DNA of 64,000 bases from an uncultured Oscillibacter sp. (GTDB taxonomy: Bacteria; Bacillota; Clostridia; Oscillospirales; Oscillospiraceae). Position numbers and translations under genes: made by a program. The notes under the pieces were generated by a model that made no database searches, was not told where the DNA came from, and saw only the letters and a list, made by a program, of their open reading frames with translations. The stretch lies in NCBI RefSeq assembly GCF_947654275.1, contig NZ_CANTJS010000013.1, positions 1-64,000 of the forward strand, read 5' to 3'. This document shows, piece by piece, positions 33,651 through 43,056 of the stretch (the first letter of the stretch is position 1; every line of letters begins with the position of its first letter).

Positions 33651-34565
33651 ATGTATATCGGGATTGACGTAGGCGGCACCAACCTGAAGGCCGGCCTTGT
33701 GGACGGGGAGGGCCGTATTTTAAAGGTGGAGCGGATTCCCCTGGACTTCCGGAGCCCTGAGCAGTTTGCCGAAACCCTGGCGTCGCTGGCGAAGACGGTG
33801 ATGGGGGAGGGCGTGCAGTCCGTAGGCGTGGGGCTGCCCGGCGCGGTGGACGGCGGCGACGTGCTGTTCACCACCAATATTCCCATGAAGGACGTGCCGC
33901 TGGAGACCCTGTTCCGCCGCCATCTGGATTTGCCGCTGCTGCTGGGCAACGACGCGGACTGCGCCGCCGTGGGTGAGTTCTTCTGCGGCGCGGGCAAGGG
34001 GACGGAGGATTTTGCCATCGTCACCCTGGGCACCGGCGTAGGCGCGGGACTGATTTTAAACGGGAAGCTGCGGGGCGGCGTGGCCTCCAGCGAGGCGGGC
34101 CACATGGTCATGCGGCAGGGCGGCGAGCCCTGCAACTGCGGCCGTCTGGGCTGCTGGGAGCGCTATGCCTCCGCCACCGGTCTGATTCAGCTGACGAAGC
34201 GGGCCATGGAGGCCCACCCCGAGAGCGCCCTCCATACCTGTGCCGCCCAGGGCGGTGTGGAGGGCCGGACGGCCTTCCAGGCGGCGGAGGCCGGCGACGA
34301 AACGGCTCTGGCGGTGTGCCGGGAGTACGTGGAGAATCTGGCCTGCGGAACGGCCAGCCTCATCAACATCCTGCGGCCCGAGGTGGTGGCCATTGGCGGC
34401 GGCGTGGCGGCGGCGCCCGCCCACCTGCTGATGGAGCCCCTGCGGGAGGCGGTGGGCCGGGAGAGCTTTTCCCGCCACGGCGGACGGGCGACCCGCATCC
34501 TCCCGGCGGAGCTGGGCAACGACGCCGGCATCATCGGCGCGGCCTTTTTGCCCCGCGTGCTGTAA
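33651..34565 (+). CDS. ROK family sugar kinase (probable glucokinase)
   Basis: A 304-aa kinase. It has IGIDVGGTNLKAGLVD (phosphate loop), the LLGNDADCAAVGE active-site Asp, TLGTGVGAG, and the ROK zinc motif CNCGRLGCWERYAS. Glucose is the likely substrate by family resemblance, but ROK kinases vary. It lies 12 nt after hprK. Confidence 0.9.
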   Translation: MYIGIDVGGTNLKAGLVDGEGRILKVERIPLDFRSPEQFAETLASLAKTVMGEGVQSVGVGLPGAVDGGDVLFTTNIPMKDVPLETLFRRHLDLPLLLGNDADCAAVGEFFCGAGKGTEDFAIVTLGTGVGAGLILNGKLRGGVASSEAGHMVMRQGGEPCNCGRLGCWERYASATGLIQLTKRAMEAHPESALHTCAAQGGVEGRTAFQAAEAGDETALAVCREYVENLACGTASLINILRPEVVAIGGGVAAAPAHLLMEPLREAVGRESFSRHGGRATRILPAELGNDAGIIGAAFLPRVL

Positions 34566-34584
34566 TCTCTGAGATTTTATGATT

Positions 34585-34623
34585 TTTTGATTTTCTTGAT
34601 TTTTGATTTTCTTGATTTTTGAT
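34585..34623. repeat. AT-rich 16-bp tandem repeat between the ROK kinase and murB
   Basis: Two full copies and a partial third of TTTTGATTTTCTTGAT, preceded by more GATTTT-type sequence from 34573. The tract is nearly free of C and stands out sharply from the GC-rich genes around it. The murB ribosome binding site follows it directly. Confidence 0.8.
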
Positions 34624-34640
34624 AACAGGAGGCCCCTTGC

Positions 34641-35558
34641 ATGGACTGGGTAACGGCGTTTGACAACAAGGCCGCGGCATATCTGCCGGACGTGGAGCTT
34701 CTCCGGGAGGAGCCCATGGCAAAACACACCTCCTTCCGCACCGGCGGCCCGGCCCGGCGGATGGCCTTTCCCCGAAGCGGGGAACAGCTGGTGCTGCTGC
34801 TGTCCCTGGCGGAGGACTGCGGAGCCCGGCCCTTTGTAATGGGCTGCGGGACCAACCTCCTGGCCCCCGACCAGGGGCTGGACCGGCTGGTGATTATAAC
34901 CTCCGGCCTCAGCCGTCTGGAAATGGGGGCGGAGTCCGGCACGCTTCTGGCGGAGTCCGGCGTGTCCCTGGCCCGTCTGGCAGACTTCGCCTGTAAGCAG
35001 GGCCTGACAGGGCTGGAATTTGCCCACGGCATCCCGGGCACGGTGGGCGGCGGCGTTTGCATGAACGCCGGGGCCTACGGCGGGGAGATGAAACAGGTGG
35101 TCTCCGGCGTGTCCGCGCTGTTCCCGGAGGAGGGCGTGAGAGTTCTGACGGGGGAGGAGCTGGCTTTCGGCTACCGCCGGAGCTTTCTCACGGAGCACCC
35201 GGAGGCCGTGGTGCTCTCCGCCGTGTTCCGCCTGTCCCCCGGGAACCCGGAGTCCATCCGGGAGACACAGCGCTCCCTGATGGCCCGCCGGAAGGCCAGC
35301 CAGCCTCTGGAGTGGCCCAGCGCCGGCAGCACCTTCAAGCGGCCGGAGGGCCACTTTGCCGGGACCCTCATTGACCAGTGCGGCCTGAAGGGGCTGAGGG
35401 TTGGCGGGGCCCAGGTGTCGGAGAAGCACGCGGGGTTTGTCATCAACCGGGGCGGGGCCGCCTCGGCCGATGTGAGGGAGCTGATCCGGCAGGTGCAGGC
35501 GCGGGTCTTTGAGAAAACCGGCGTCCGGCTGGAGCCGGAGGTCAAGTTTGTGGATTAG
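34641..35558 (+). CDS. murB: UDP-N-acetylenolpyruvoylglucosamine reductase
   Basis: A 305-aa FAD enzyme, the size of the short MurB type, which reduces UDP-GlcNAc-enolpyruvate to UDP-MurNAc. It shows KHTSFRTGGPA, GCGTNLLAPDQG, GIPGTVGGGVCMNAGAYGGEM, the catalytic Ser in SAGSTFKRP, and the late catalytic Glu near LEPEVKFV. It is followed 12 nt later by rapZ, the usual order in Clostridia. Confidence 0.96.
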   Translation: MDWVTAFDNKAAAYLPDVELLREEPMAKHTSFRTGGPARRMAFPRSGEQLVLLLSLAEDCGARPFVMGCGTNLLAPDQGLDRLVIITSGLSRLEMGAESGTLLAESGVSLARLADFACKQGLTGLEFAHGIPGTVGGGVCMNAGAYGGEMKQVVSGVSALFPEEGVRVLTGEELAFGYRRSFLTEHPEAVVLSAVFRLSPGNPESIRETQRSLMARRKASQPLEWPSAGSTFKRPEGHFAGTLIDQCGLKGLRVGGAQVSEKHAGFVINRGGAASADVRELIRQVQARVFEKTGVRLEPEVKFVD

Positions 35559-35570
35559 GAGCTGCTTTCT

Positions 35571-36437
35571 ATGGAAATTCTCATTATCTCGGGCCTCTCC
35601 GGCGGCGGCAAGAGCAAAGCCGCCTCTTTTTTGGAGGACATCGGCTTTTATATTGTGGACAATATGCCCGCCGCCATGATTTTGAAATTCGCGGAATTCT
35701 GCGCCGGCGGCGGGGGACGCTATGCCCGGGTGGCCCTGGTGTATGACGTGCGGACGGCGGACTCCTTTTCCGAGCTCTTTTCCGTGCTGGAAAAGCTGAA
35801 GGCCATGCAGAACTGCGTCTGCCGGATGCTGTTTCTGGAGGCGGCGCCGGACACCATCATCAAGCGCTACAAGGAGACCCGCCGCCGCCATCCCCTCCGG
35901 GAGTCCACGGATTCCCTGGAGGAGGCGGTGGCCCAGGAACGGACGCTGATGGAGCCGGTGAAGGAACGGGCGGACCTCGTCATAGACACCACCCGCCTCT
36001 CCACCGGCAAGCTCCGGCAGGAGCTGCTGGGCATTTTCGGAGGCGAGGAGGAGAAGGGGGGCATGGCGGTGAATGTGGCCTCCTTCGGCTTCAAGTACGG
36101 CCTGCCTCTGGAGGCGGACCTGGTTTTTGACGTGCGGTTTATGCCAAACCCCTTTTATATAGAGGAGCTGCGGCATCAGACAGGGCTGGACAAGCCGGTG
36201 GCCGACTATGTGTTTGGATTCCCCCAGACCCAGGACTTTCTGGGCCGCCTCCGGGACCTGCTCGCCTTCACGCTGCCCCTTTATGCTGAGGAAGGGAAGA
36301 CCAGCCTCTTCATCGGCGTGGGCTGCACCGGCGGGCATCACCGCTCCGTGGCGGTGGCCCACGCCCTGGCGGAGTACATCCGCAGTCTGGGCTACCAGAC
36401 GGCGGAGCATCACCGGGACATGGAACGGTCCGTTTGA
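35571..36437 (+). CDS. rapZ: RapZ/YvcJ nucleotide-binding protein
   Basis: A 288-aa protein with a P-loop (GLSGGGKSKAASFLEDIGFY) and the C-terminal domain carrying GVGCTGGHHRSVAVAHAL. In E. coli RapZ steers RNase E on the GlmZ sRNA; in Gram-positives YvcJ binds nucleotides and UDP-sugars, with an effect on competence and wall control. Its place between murB and yvcK is the conserved one. Confidence 0.95.
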   Translation: MEILIISGLSGGGKSKAASFLEDIGFYIVDNMPAAMILKFAEFCAGGGGRYARVALVYDVRTADSFSELFSVLEKLKAMQNCVCRMLFLEAAPDTIIKRYKETRRRHPLRESTDSLEEAVAQERTLMEPVKERADLVIDTTRLSTGKLRQELLGIFGGEEEKGGMAVNVASFGFKYGLPLEADLVFDVRFMPNPFYIEELRHQTGLDKPVADYVFGFPQTQDFLGRLRDLLAFTLPLYAEEGKTSLFIGVGCTGGHHRSVAVAHALAEYIRSLGYQTAEHHRDMERSV

Positions 36438-36453
36438 GCCGGGGAGGGAAGAC

Positions 36454-37515
36454 ATGGAGATGAAGCCCTATCGGGTCCCCCGGAGCCGGGGACCGAAGAT
36501 TGCCGCCATCGGCGGCGGACACGGCCTGTCCAACATGCTGCGGGGACTGAAGGAGTACACGGAAAACCTCTCCGCCATCGTCACGGTGGCGGACGACGGC
36601 GGTGGCTCCGGCGCTTTGCGTCAGGACCTGGGGATGCCGCCCCCCGGCGATATCCGGAACTGTCTCCTGGCTCTGGCCAACACGGAACCCCTGCTGAGCG
36701 AGCTCATCGACTACCGCTTTTCCGAGGGGAGCCTGGCGGGCCAGAGCTTCGGGAACCTCTTCCTGGCGGCGCTGAACGGCATTTCCCCCAGCTTTGACAC
36801 GGCGGTGCGCCGCATGAGCGAGGTCCTGGCCATCACCGGCCGGGTTCTGCCTGTGACCACCGCCGATGTGCGGCTGGAAGCGGAGTTTGAAAACGGCGCG
36901 TCGGTGGTAGGGGAGTCGAAGATTTTTTACTGCAAGAAAAAAGAGGACTGCCGCATCACCCGGGTCCGGCTGCTGCCGGAGCGGCCCAGGCCCCTGCCGG
37001 AGGCCCTGGCCGCCATTGCCGGAGCGGACATGATTCTCCTGGGGCCCGGCAGCCTGTATACCAGCATCATTCCCAATCTGCTGGTGGACGGCATCGTGGA
37101 GGCAATCCAAAATTCCCCGGCGCTGAAGGTCTACGTCTGCAACGTCATGACCCAGGAGGGGGAGACGGAGGGCTATACGGCTTCGGACCACATCGCCGCT
37201 ATTTTCAAGCACTCGGCGGACCACCTCTTTGACGTGTGCCTGGTGAACTCCTCTCCCGTTCCCAGGGCCGTGGCCGCCCGTTATGCCGAGGAGGGGGCGG
37301 AGATGCTGCGCTATGACACGGACCGCTGCGCCGCCCTGGGGGTGGAGCTGGTGAGCCGCCCCATCGCCATGGTAGAGGACGGCTTCGTCCGCCACCAGCC
37401 GGAGCACCTGGCCCGGGAGCTGATTCTGCTTCACGCGGAGCGGAGCGTCCGCATTGCCGGCGGCCCCGGAGGCGGCGACGCCTTCCGGGTGGAGCGGAAA
37501 AGAGGCGCCCGTTAA
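36454..37515 (+). CDS. yvcK: Gluconeogenesis factor YvcK
   Basis: A 353-aa CofD-like protein that binds UDP-sugars and is needed for growth on gluconeogenic carbon and for correct peptidoglycan synthesis. It has IAAIGGGHGLSNMLRGL, VTVADDGGGSG, and DMILLGPGSLYTSIIPNLLV. The track start at 36208 is upstream sequence in frame; ATG 36454 behind GGGGAGGGAAG fits the family. Confidence 0.95.
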   Translation: MEMKPYRVPRSRGPKIAAIGGGHGLSNMLRGLKEYTENLSAIVTVADDGGGSGALRQDLGMPPPGDIRNCLLALANTEPLLSELIDYRFSEGSLAGQSFGNLFLAALNGISPSFDTAVRRMSEVLAITGRVLPVTTADVRLEAEFENGASVVGESKIFYCKKKEDCRITRVRLLPERPRPLPEALAAIAGADMILLGPGSLYTSIIPNLLVDGIVEAIQNSPALKVYVCNVMTQEGETEGYTASDHIAAIFKHSADHLFDVCLVNSSPVPRAVAARYAEEGAEMLRYDTDRCAALGVELVSRPIAMVEDGFVRHQPEHLARELILLHAERSVRIAGGPGGGDAFRVERKRGAR

Positions 37516-37553
37516 GCGGACGGACGCCCCGGGAAACAGAAAGGAGACGCCGG

Positions 37554-37931
37554 ATGACAAGATCGGAATATAAGCTGGCTTTGCGGGAGCTGCTGAATCA
37601 GGACGTGGAGGGTCTGACCGAGGAGAAAAAGGCTGCGCTGGTCAAAAAGACTCTGATGGACCATCAGATTGAGTATTACCAGTCGCTGCCGCACCGAAAC
37701 CACAGAAAGAAGTGGGAGGACAAGGAGCTTCGTGTGATTTTGAAGGATGCGCCGACGAAAGAAAACTGCCTGATGTACGCCCGTCTGTTTGAAAGAAATT
37801 ACGGGAGCATTGAGCTGATTTACCGCTGGGCCGCCACAGCCGGCCGTGATATTCCGGAGGAGTACCGGAACAACCGGTTTATCAAGCAGATCAAAAGAAT
37901 TGCCAAGGAGGTCGGCTGGCGCGCTACATAG
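37554..37931 (+). CDS. Hypothetical protein between yvcK and whiA
   Basis: A 125-aa charged, soluble, mainly helical protein that I do not recognise (SEYKLALRELLNQDVEG; KENCLMYARLFERNYGSIEL). Lys and Arg are more frequent than in its neighbours, and GC content looks lower. A good AAAGGAGA site precedes it. It lies where yvcK and whiA are normally adjacent, so it may be a lineage-specific insertion. Confidence 0.7.
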   Translation: MTRSEYKLALRELLNQDVEGLTEEKKAALVKKTLMDHQIEYYQSLPHRNHRKKWEDKELRVILKDAPTKENCLMYARLFERNYGSIELIYRWAATAGRDIPEEYRNNRFIKQIKRIAKEVGWRAT

Positions 37932-37954
37932 CGCCGCCGAAAAGGAGCCGCGAG

Positions 37955-38863
37955 ATGTCTTTTTCTTTCGACACGAAAAACGAGCTTTGCCGCCTGCCGG
38001 TGCAGAAGCTCTGCTGTGCCAGGGCGGAGGCCTACGGCATCCTGCTCTACTGCCATACCTTCAGCGCCTCGGAGGTCCGCATCATCACAGCCAACGAGAA
38101 CCTGGCCGCCCGGCTGCCCAGGCTCTTTCAGCGGGCCTTTGACGTCCGCTTTGACCGCCAGCCGGAGCCCTCCGGCGGGGAGCCCGGCGGCAAGATGGTC
38201 TTTCAGATTCACGCACAAAAAAAGCTGGACCACATGATTAACCTCCTGGGCTATGAGCCCCGGCAGAACCTGGCTCTGCATATCAATTTCGCCATGGTAG
38301 AAGAGGACTGCTGCCGGGCCGCGTTTCTGCGGGGCTGTTTTTTTGCCGGGGGCAGCGTAACGGACCCCCTGAAGCACTATCATCTGGAGCTCACCAGCTC
38401 CCATTTGCAGGCCAGCCGGGAGCTGGGAGCGTTGCTGCGGGAAAGCGGCTATCAATCCAAGGGCATGAGCCGGAATGGCAGCTTCGTGACCTATTTCAAG
38501 CAGAGCCACCAGATTGAGGACTTTCTGACCCTCATCGGCGCGCCGGTGGCGGCCATGAAGCTGATGTCCGCCAAGCTGGAAAAGGACCTGCGGAACGACG
38601 TGAACCGCCGCCTGAACTGCGACAGCGCCAACCTGGACAAAGCGGTGGAGGCCGCCCGGAGCCAGGGGGAGGCCATCCGGAAGCTCCAGGCGGCGGGCCG
38701 CCTGATAGAGCTGCCAGACAAGCTCCAGCAGACGGCGGCTCTGCGGCTGGAGTATCCGGAGCTGACCCTTTCCGAGCTGGCGGAGGAGTTCGACCCGCCG
38801 GTGACGAAGTCCTGCCTGAACCACCGGCTGCGGAAGCTGGTGGAGCTGGCGGAAGAGCTTTGA
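37955..38863 (+). CDS. whiA: DNA-binding protein WhiA
   Basis: A 302-aa WhiA: an N-terminal LAGLIDADG-like domain (FDTKNELCRLPVQK to FLRGCFFAGGSVTDP) and a C-terminal helix-turn-helix (LTLSELAEEFDPPVTKSCLNHRLRKL). In Streptomyces it controls sporulation septation; in Firmicutes it affects division and chromosome segregation. It is the last gene of the conserved rapZ-yvcK-whiA cluster. Confidence 0.96.
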   Translation: MSFSFDTKNELCRLPVQKLCCARAEAYGILLYCHTFSASEVRIITANENLAARLPRLFQRAFDVRFDRQPEPSGGEPGGKMVFQIHAQKKLDHMINLLGYEPRQNLALHINFAMVEEDCCRAAFLRGCFFAGGSVTDPLKHYHLELTSSHLQASRELGALLRESGYQSKGMSRNGSFVTYFKQSHQIEDFLTLIGAPVAAMKLMSAKLEKDLRNDVNRRLNCDSANLDKAVEAARSQGEAIRKLQAAGRLIELPDKLQQTAALRLEYPELTLSELAEEFDPPVTKSCLNHRLRKLVELAEEL

Positions 38864-39022
38864 CCCCAAACCCATGACGCCGCAATTGCTGTAAGCCGAA
38901 GTTACTTTATGGGTAAAAAGGGGCCTGCGCTTGCCCGGATGGACAGGCATTGTCTGCCTCCGCTGGGAAGCCGCCATTGCCGGGAACGCAGACGGCAAAA
39001 ATGATAAGGAGAACCGCCATTT

Positions 39023-39469
39023 ATGACGAACACGACAAACTGGGCCCAGCTGTTTCCCATGGACCGGCAGCCCTCACTGGAAGAGCTGGACCGCTATGCG
39101 GACAGCCCCCTCTGGCAGTCGCTGCGGGCTTATCTGAAAGAAGCCTACGGCGCAGAACCCCGGATGGAGTACAGCCGCTGCGGTCTGGAACCGGGGTGGA
39201 ACGTGAAATTCAAAAAGGGGAGCAAGGCCCTGACCACCGTGTACCTCCGCCCGGGCTACGTGACGGCCATGGTCTCCGTGGCCCCCAAGGACGAGGCGGC
39301 GGCGGAAGGTGTGCTTCTGACCTGTACGGAGGCGACCCGGACCCTGTACCGGCGTACAGCCTCGTCGAAGATGGGCCGCTGGCTGATGATGGACCTGACC
39401 TCTCCGGAGGTGCTGGAGGACGTCAAGGCCCTGCTGCGCCTCCGGGCGGGGGGAGCGCCGAAGAAATAG
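39023..39469 (+). CDS. DUF3788 family protein
   Basis: A 148-aa soluble protein matching DUF3788: WNVKFKKGSKALTTVYLRPG and VTAMVSVAPKDEAAAE in the middle, and RWLMMDLTSPEVLEDVKALL near the end. The function is unknown. It lies 41 nt before dnaE in the same direction, with a purine-rich repeat in between. Confidence 0.8.
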   Translation: MTNTTNWAQLFPMDRQPSLEELDRYADSPLWQSLRAYLKEAYGAEPRMEYSRCGLEPGWNVKFKKGSKALTTVYLRPGYVTAMVSVAPKDEAAAEGVLLTCTEATRTLYRRTASSKMGRWLMMDLTSPEVLEDVKALLRLRAGGAPKK

Positions 39470-39470
39470 A

Positions 39471-39500
39471 ACAAGAAAGAGCAAGAAAGAGTAAGAAAGG
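39471..39500. repeat. Purine-rich decamer tandem repeat upstream of dnaE
   Basis: Three decamers: ACAAGAAAGA, GCAAGAAAGA, GTAAGAAAGG. The third merges into the weak dnaE ribosome binding site (AGGGTGAGAG). Confidence 0.75.
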
Positions 39501-39510
39501 GTGAGAGACC

Positions 39511-42500
39511 ATGGCCTTCGTCCATCTGCACGTCCACACGGAATACAGTCTGCTGGACGGCGCATGCCGCATCAAGGAGCTGCCCAGGGTTGTCAGGGAG
39601 ATGGGACAGACGGCCTGTGCCATTACGGACCACGGCGTCATGTACGGCGCTGTGGAATTCTACAAGGCCTGTAAGGACGCAGGCGTCAAGCCTATCATCG
39701 GCTGCGAGGTCTATGTGACGCCCCAGGGCCGCTCCCGCCTCCAGAAGGAGCATGAATTCGACTCCGAGAGCCGGCATCTGGTGCTGCTCTGCGAGAACGA
39801 GACAGGCTACCGGAATCTCTCCTTCCTGGTCTCCGCAGCCTGGACCGAGGGGCACTATATCCGTCCCCGAATTGACAAGGCGCTTCTGCGGGAGCACCAC
39901 GAGGGTCTGATTGCCCTGTCGGCCTGTCTGGCGGGGGAGATTCCCCGGCGGCTCCGGAACGGGGAGTATGAGGCCGCCAGGGCCTACGCGGTGGAGATGG
40001 GGGAGCTCTTCGGCCCGGACCGCTTTTACCTGGAGCTCCAGGACCACGGCATCCGGGAACAGCGGACGGTGAATCAGGGCATCCTGCGGCTCCATCAGGA
40101 GACGGGCCTGCCCATGGTCTGCACCAACGACGCCCACTATCTCCGGAAGGAGGACGCGGAGACCCACGACGTTCTCCTCTGTATCCAGACCGGCAAGACC
40201 CTGGACGACGAGAACCGGATGCGCTACGAGCCCCGGAATTTCTACCTCCGCAGCGAGGCGGAGATGGAAGCGCTGTTCGGCGGCTATGAGGGGGCCCTGG
40301 AAAACACGGTCAAAATCGCGGAGATGTGCCATAAGGACTTCGTGTTCGGCAAGTATCACCTGCCGGAATTCCAGCTGCCGGAGGGCTATGACAGCTACAG
40401 CTACCTGAAAAAGCTCTGCGACGAGGGCTACCGGGAGCGCTACGGAGACGACGAGAGCCACCGGGGCCAGCTGGACTACGAGCTGGACATGATCCGCCGG
40501 ATGGGCTTCACGGACTATTTCCTGATTGTCTCCGACTTCGTGCGCTACGCCAAAGGGGTGGACATCCCCGTGGGCCCGGGCCGGGGCAGCGCGGCAGGCA
40601 GCGTGGTGAGCTACTGCCTCCGCATCACCGACGTGGACCCGGAGAAGTACGATCTCTATTTCGAGCGCTTCCTGAACCCGGAGCGTGTGAGCATGCCGGA
40701 TATCGACATGGACTTTGCCGATACCCGCCGGGACGAGGTGATTGACTACGTCCGCCGGAAATACGGCGCCGACCGGGTGGCCCAGATCGTCACCTTCGGC
40801 ACCATGGCCGCCCGGGCGGCGGTGCGGGACGTGGGGCGGGTGATGGGTCTGTCCTATGCCGACGTGGACGCCATCGCCAAGCAGATTCCCCAGCGGGACG
40901 GCAACAAATCCATCACGCTGGAGCGGGCCCTGACCCTCTCCAAGCCCCTTCGGGACATGTGCGAGTCCGACCCCGACGTGGCCCGGCTGATTGACACCGC
41001 CAAAAAGCTGGAGGGAATGCCCCGGAACGCCTCCACCCACGCCGCCGGCGTGGTGATTACCAAGCTGCCTGTGGTGGAGTACGTGCCCCTGTCCAAAAAC
41101 GACGACACCGTGGTCTGCCAGTATGAAAAGGACACCTTGGAGAAGCTGGGCCTTTTGAAGATGGACTTCCTGGGCCTGCGGAATTTGACGGTGCTGGACG
41201 ACGCGGTGAAGATGCTCCAGGAGGAGCGTCCGGACTTCCGCCTGGAGGACATCCCGGAGAACGACCCGGACACCTACGCCATGCTCTCCGCCGGAAAAAC
41301 CTCCGGCGTGTTTCAGATGGAATCCGGGGGCATGACGGACCTCTGCACCCGCCTGGGGCCCCGGAGCATCGAGGACATCACCGCCATCATCGCCCTGTTC
41401 CGCCCCGGCCCCATGGATTCCATTCCCCAGTTTCTGGAGAGCGCCAAAAATCCGGAGAAGGTCCGCTACGATCACCCGCTGCTGGAACCCATCCTCTCCA
41501 ATACCTACGGCTGCATCGTCTATCAGGAGCAGGTCATCAAAATCTTTCAGGAGCTGGCGGGCTACTCCCTGGGCCAGGCGGACATGGTGCGCCGGGCCAT
41601 GAGCAAAAAGCACGTGGAGGAGATTGAGAGCGAGCGGGAGGCCTTCCTCCACGGTGACAAGGAGAGAAACATTACAGGCTGTGTGGCGAGAGGGGTTCCG
41701 GAGAAGACAGCCCAGATTATCTACAATAAAATCTACGATTTTGCCGAGTACGCCTTCAACAAGGCCCACGCCGTTTCCTATGCGGTGCTGGCCTATCAGA
41801 CGGCCTGGTTCAAGTGCCATTTCCCCCGGGAGTATATCGCGGCTCTGCTGACGTCGGTGCTGAACAACACCGACAAAATCAAGGTGTATATTAAAGAGTG
41901 CCGGGACAGCGGCATCCCTCTGCTGCCGCCGGACATCAACCGCTCCACCGACCGTTTCACCGTCGAGGCGGACGGGATCCGCTTCGGCCTGGCCGCCATC
42001 AAGAACATTGGCCGGGGCTTCATACAGACAGTCATGAGAGAGCGGGAGGAGAAGGGGCCCTTTACCTCTCTCCATGACTTCTGCCGCCGCATGACCGGCA
42101 GCGACGTCAACAAGCGGGCCCTGGAAAACCTGATTCGCTCCGGCGCCTTTGACGCCTCCGGCGCACGCCGCTCCCAGCTGCTGCGGGTCTATGAAACCGT
42201 GCTGGACGCCGCCGCCAACCGGCAGCGCCAGAATCTGGAGGGCCAGATGGATTTCTTCTCCATGGCCGCGGAGGACGGCGGGACCCAGGCGGAGGAAGCG
42301 CCTCTTCCGGATATCCCGGAATTTACCCCCCAGGAGCTGCTGAGCATGGAGAAGGGGGCCACGGGGCTCTATCTCTCCGGACATCCCATGGACGCCTACC
42401 GGGACATTGTCCGCCGTCTGCAAATCCCCGCTGTGGGGTCCATTACTCAGGACCTGGCCCAGGAGAACGGGCCCAGCCGCTTTGCCGACGGCCAGCAGGT

Positions 42501-43008
42501 CACCCTGGCGGGGGTTGTGGCCTCCAGCAAGACCAAGACCACCAGGAACAACTCGCTGATGGCCTATGTCACCCTGGAGGATGAAACCGGCTCCATAGAA
42601 ATGCTGTGCTTCAGCCGGACCCTGGACACCTGCGGCTCCTATCTGCGGGAGGGGGAGGCCATTACGGCAAAGGGCCGTCTCTCCGTCCGGGACGAGAAGG
42701 CCCCGCAGCTGATGTGCGACACGGCCTATCCTCTGGCCAATGCCGAAGCCGGTCTGCCGGAACCGGCGCGGGGGGCGAGACCGGACCGGCAGGAGGCGGG
42801 AGAGGTTCTGTTCCTGAAATTCCCGTCCCTGGAGCACCCCTCTCTCCGTCATATGAAGCTGGTGTTTTCCATGTTTCCCGGTACGACGCCGGTGAAAATG
42901 CGCATGGCGGACACCCGGAAAATCTATGTCACACGGGTGCTGCTCCACAAGGCCCTGGTTCAGGAGGCGCGGGACACCCTGGGAGAGGAAAACGTGGTGG
43001 TCCGGTAG
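39511..43008 (+). CDS. dnaE: DNA polymerase III alpha subunit
   Basis: A 1165-aa DnaE. The N-terminal PHP domain (FVHLHVHTEYSLLDGA) is followed by the polymerase core with GPGRGSAAGSVVSYC and the catalytic Asp triplet region PDIDMDFADTRRDEVIDYV, the beta-clamp-proximal region and a C-terminal OB fold (VTLAGVVASSKTKTTRNN). In Firmicutes DnaE works with PolC in lagging-strand synthesis and repair. Length and motifs are normal. It ends at repeat family A. Confidence 0.97.
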   Translation: MAFVHLHVHTEYSLLDGACRIKELPRVVREMGQTACAITDHGVMYGAVEFYKACKDAGVKPIIGCEVYVTPQGRSRLQKEHEFDSESRHLVLLCENETGYRNLSFLVSAAWTEGHYIRPRIDKALLREHHEGLIALSACLAGEIPRRLRNGEYEAARAYAVEMGELFGPDRFYLELQDHGIREQRTVNQGILRLHQETGLPMVCTNDAHYLRKEDAETHDVLLCIQTGKTLDDENRMRYEPRNFYLRSEAEMEALFGGYEGALENTVKIAEMCHKDFVFGKYHLPEFQLPEGYDSYSYLKKLCDEGYRERYGDDESHRGQLDYELDMIRRMGFTDYFLIVSDFVRYAKGVDIPVGPGRGSAAGSVVSYCLRITDVDPEKYDLYFERFLNPERVSMPDIDMDFADTRRDEVIDYVRRKYGADRVAQIVTFGTMAARAAVRDVGRVMGLSYADVDAIAKQIPQRDGNKSITLERALTLSKPLRDMCESDPDVARLIDTAKKLEGMPRNASTHAAGVVITKLPVVEYVPLSKNDDTVVCQYEKDTLEKLGLLKMDFLGLRNLTVLDDAVKMLQEERPDFRLEDIPENDPDTYAMLSAGKTSGVFQMESGGMTDLCTRLGPRSIEDITAIIALFRPGPMDSIPQFLESAKNPEKVRYDHPLLEPILSNTYGCIVYQEQVIKIFQELAGYSLGQADMVRRAMSKKHVEEIESEREAFLHGDKERNITGCVARGVPEKTAQIIYNKIYDFAEYAFNKAHAVSYAVLAYQTAWFKCHFPREYIAALLTSVLNNTDKIKVYIKECRDSGIPLLPPDINRSTDRFTVEADGIRFGLAAIKNIGRGFIQTVMREREEKGPFTSLHDFCRRMTGSDVNKRALENLIRSGAFDASGARRSQLLRVYETVLDAAANRQRQNLEGQMDFFSMAAEDGGTQAEEAPLPDIPEFTPQELLSMEKGATGLYLSGHPMDAYRDIVRRLQIPAVGSITQDLAQENGPSRFADGQQVTLAGVVASSKTKTTRNNSLMAYVTLEDETGSIEMLCFSRTLDTCGSYLREGEAITAKGRLSVRDEKAPQLMCDTAYPLANAEAGLPEPARGARPDRQEAGEVLFLKFPSLEHPSLRHMKLVFSMFPGTTPVKMRMADTRKIYVTRVLLHKALVQEARDTLGEENVVVR

Positions 43009-43027
43009 AGAAAAAAACGGCAATAAG

Positions 43028-43056
43028 AAAGGACTCAGCCGGGGGCTGAGTCCTTT
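43028..43056 (+). terminator. Terminator hairpin after dnaE
   Basis: AAAGGACTCAGCC / GGCTGAGTCCTTT. It forms the left part of repeat family A copy 1. Confidence 0.8.

Noticed and set aside
34056-36455. 799-aa minus-strand ORF opposite the ROK kinase, murB and rapZ
   Set aside because: It spans three well-supported genes and their gaps, with shadow-type composition.
39256-43023. 1255-aa minus-strand ORF opposite dnaE
   Set aside because: Low-complexity, His/Gly/Leu-rich translation of the dnaE complement with no recognisable domain.
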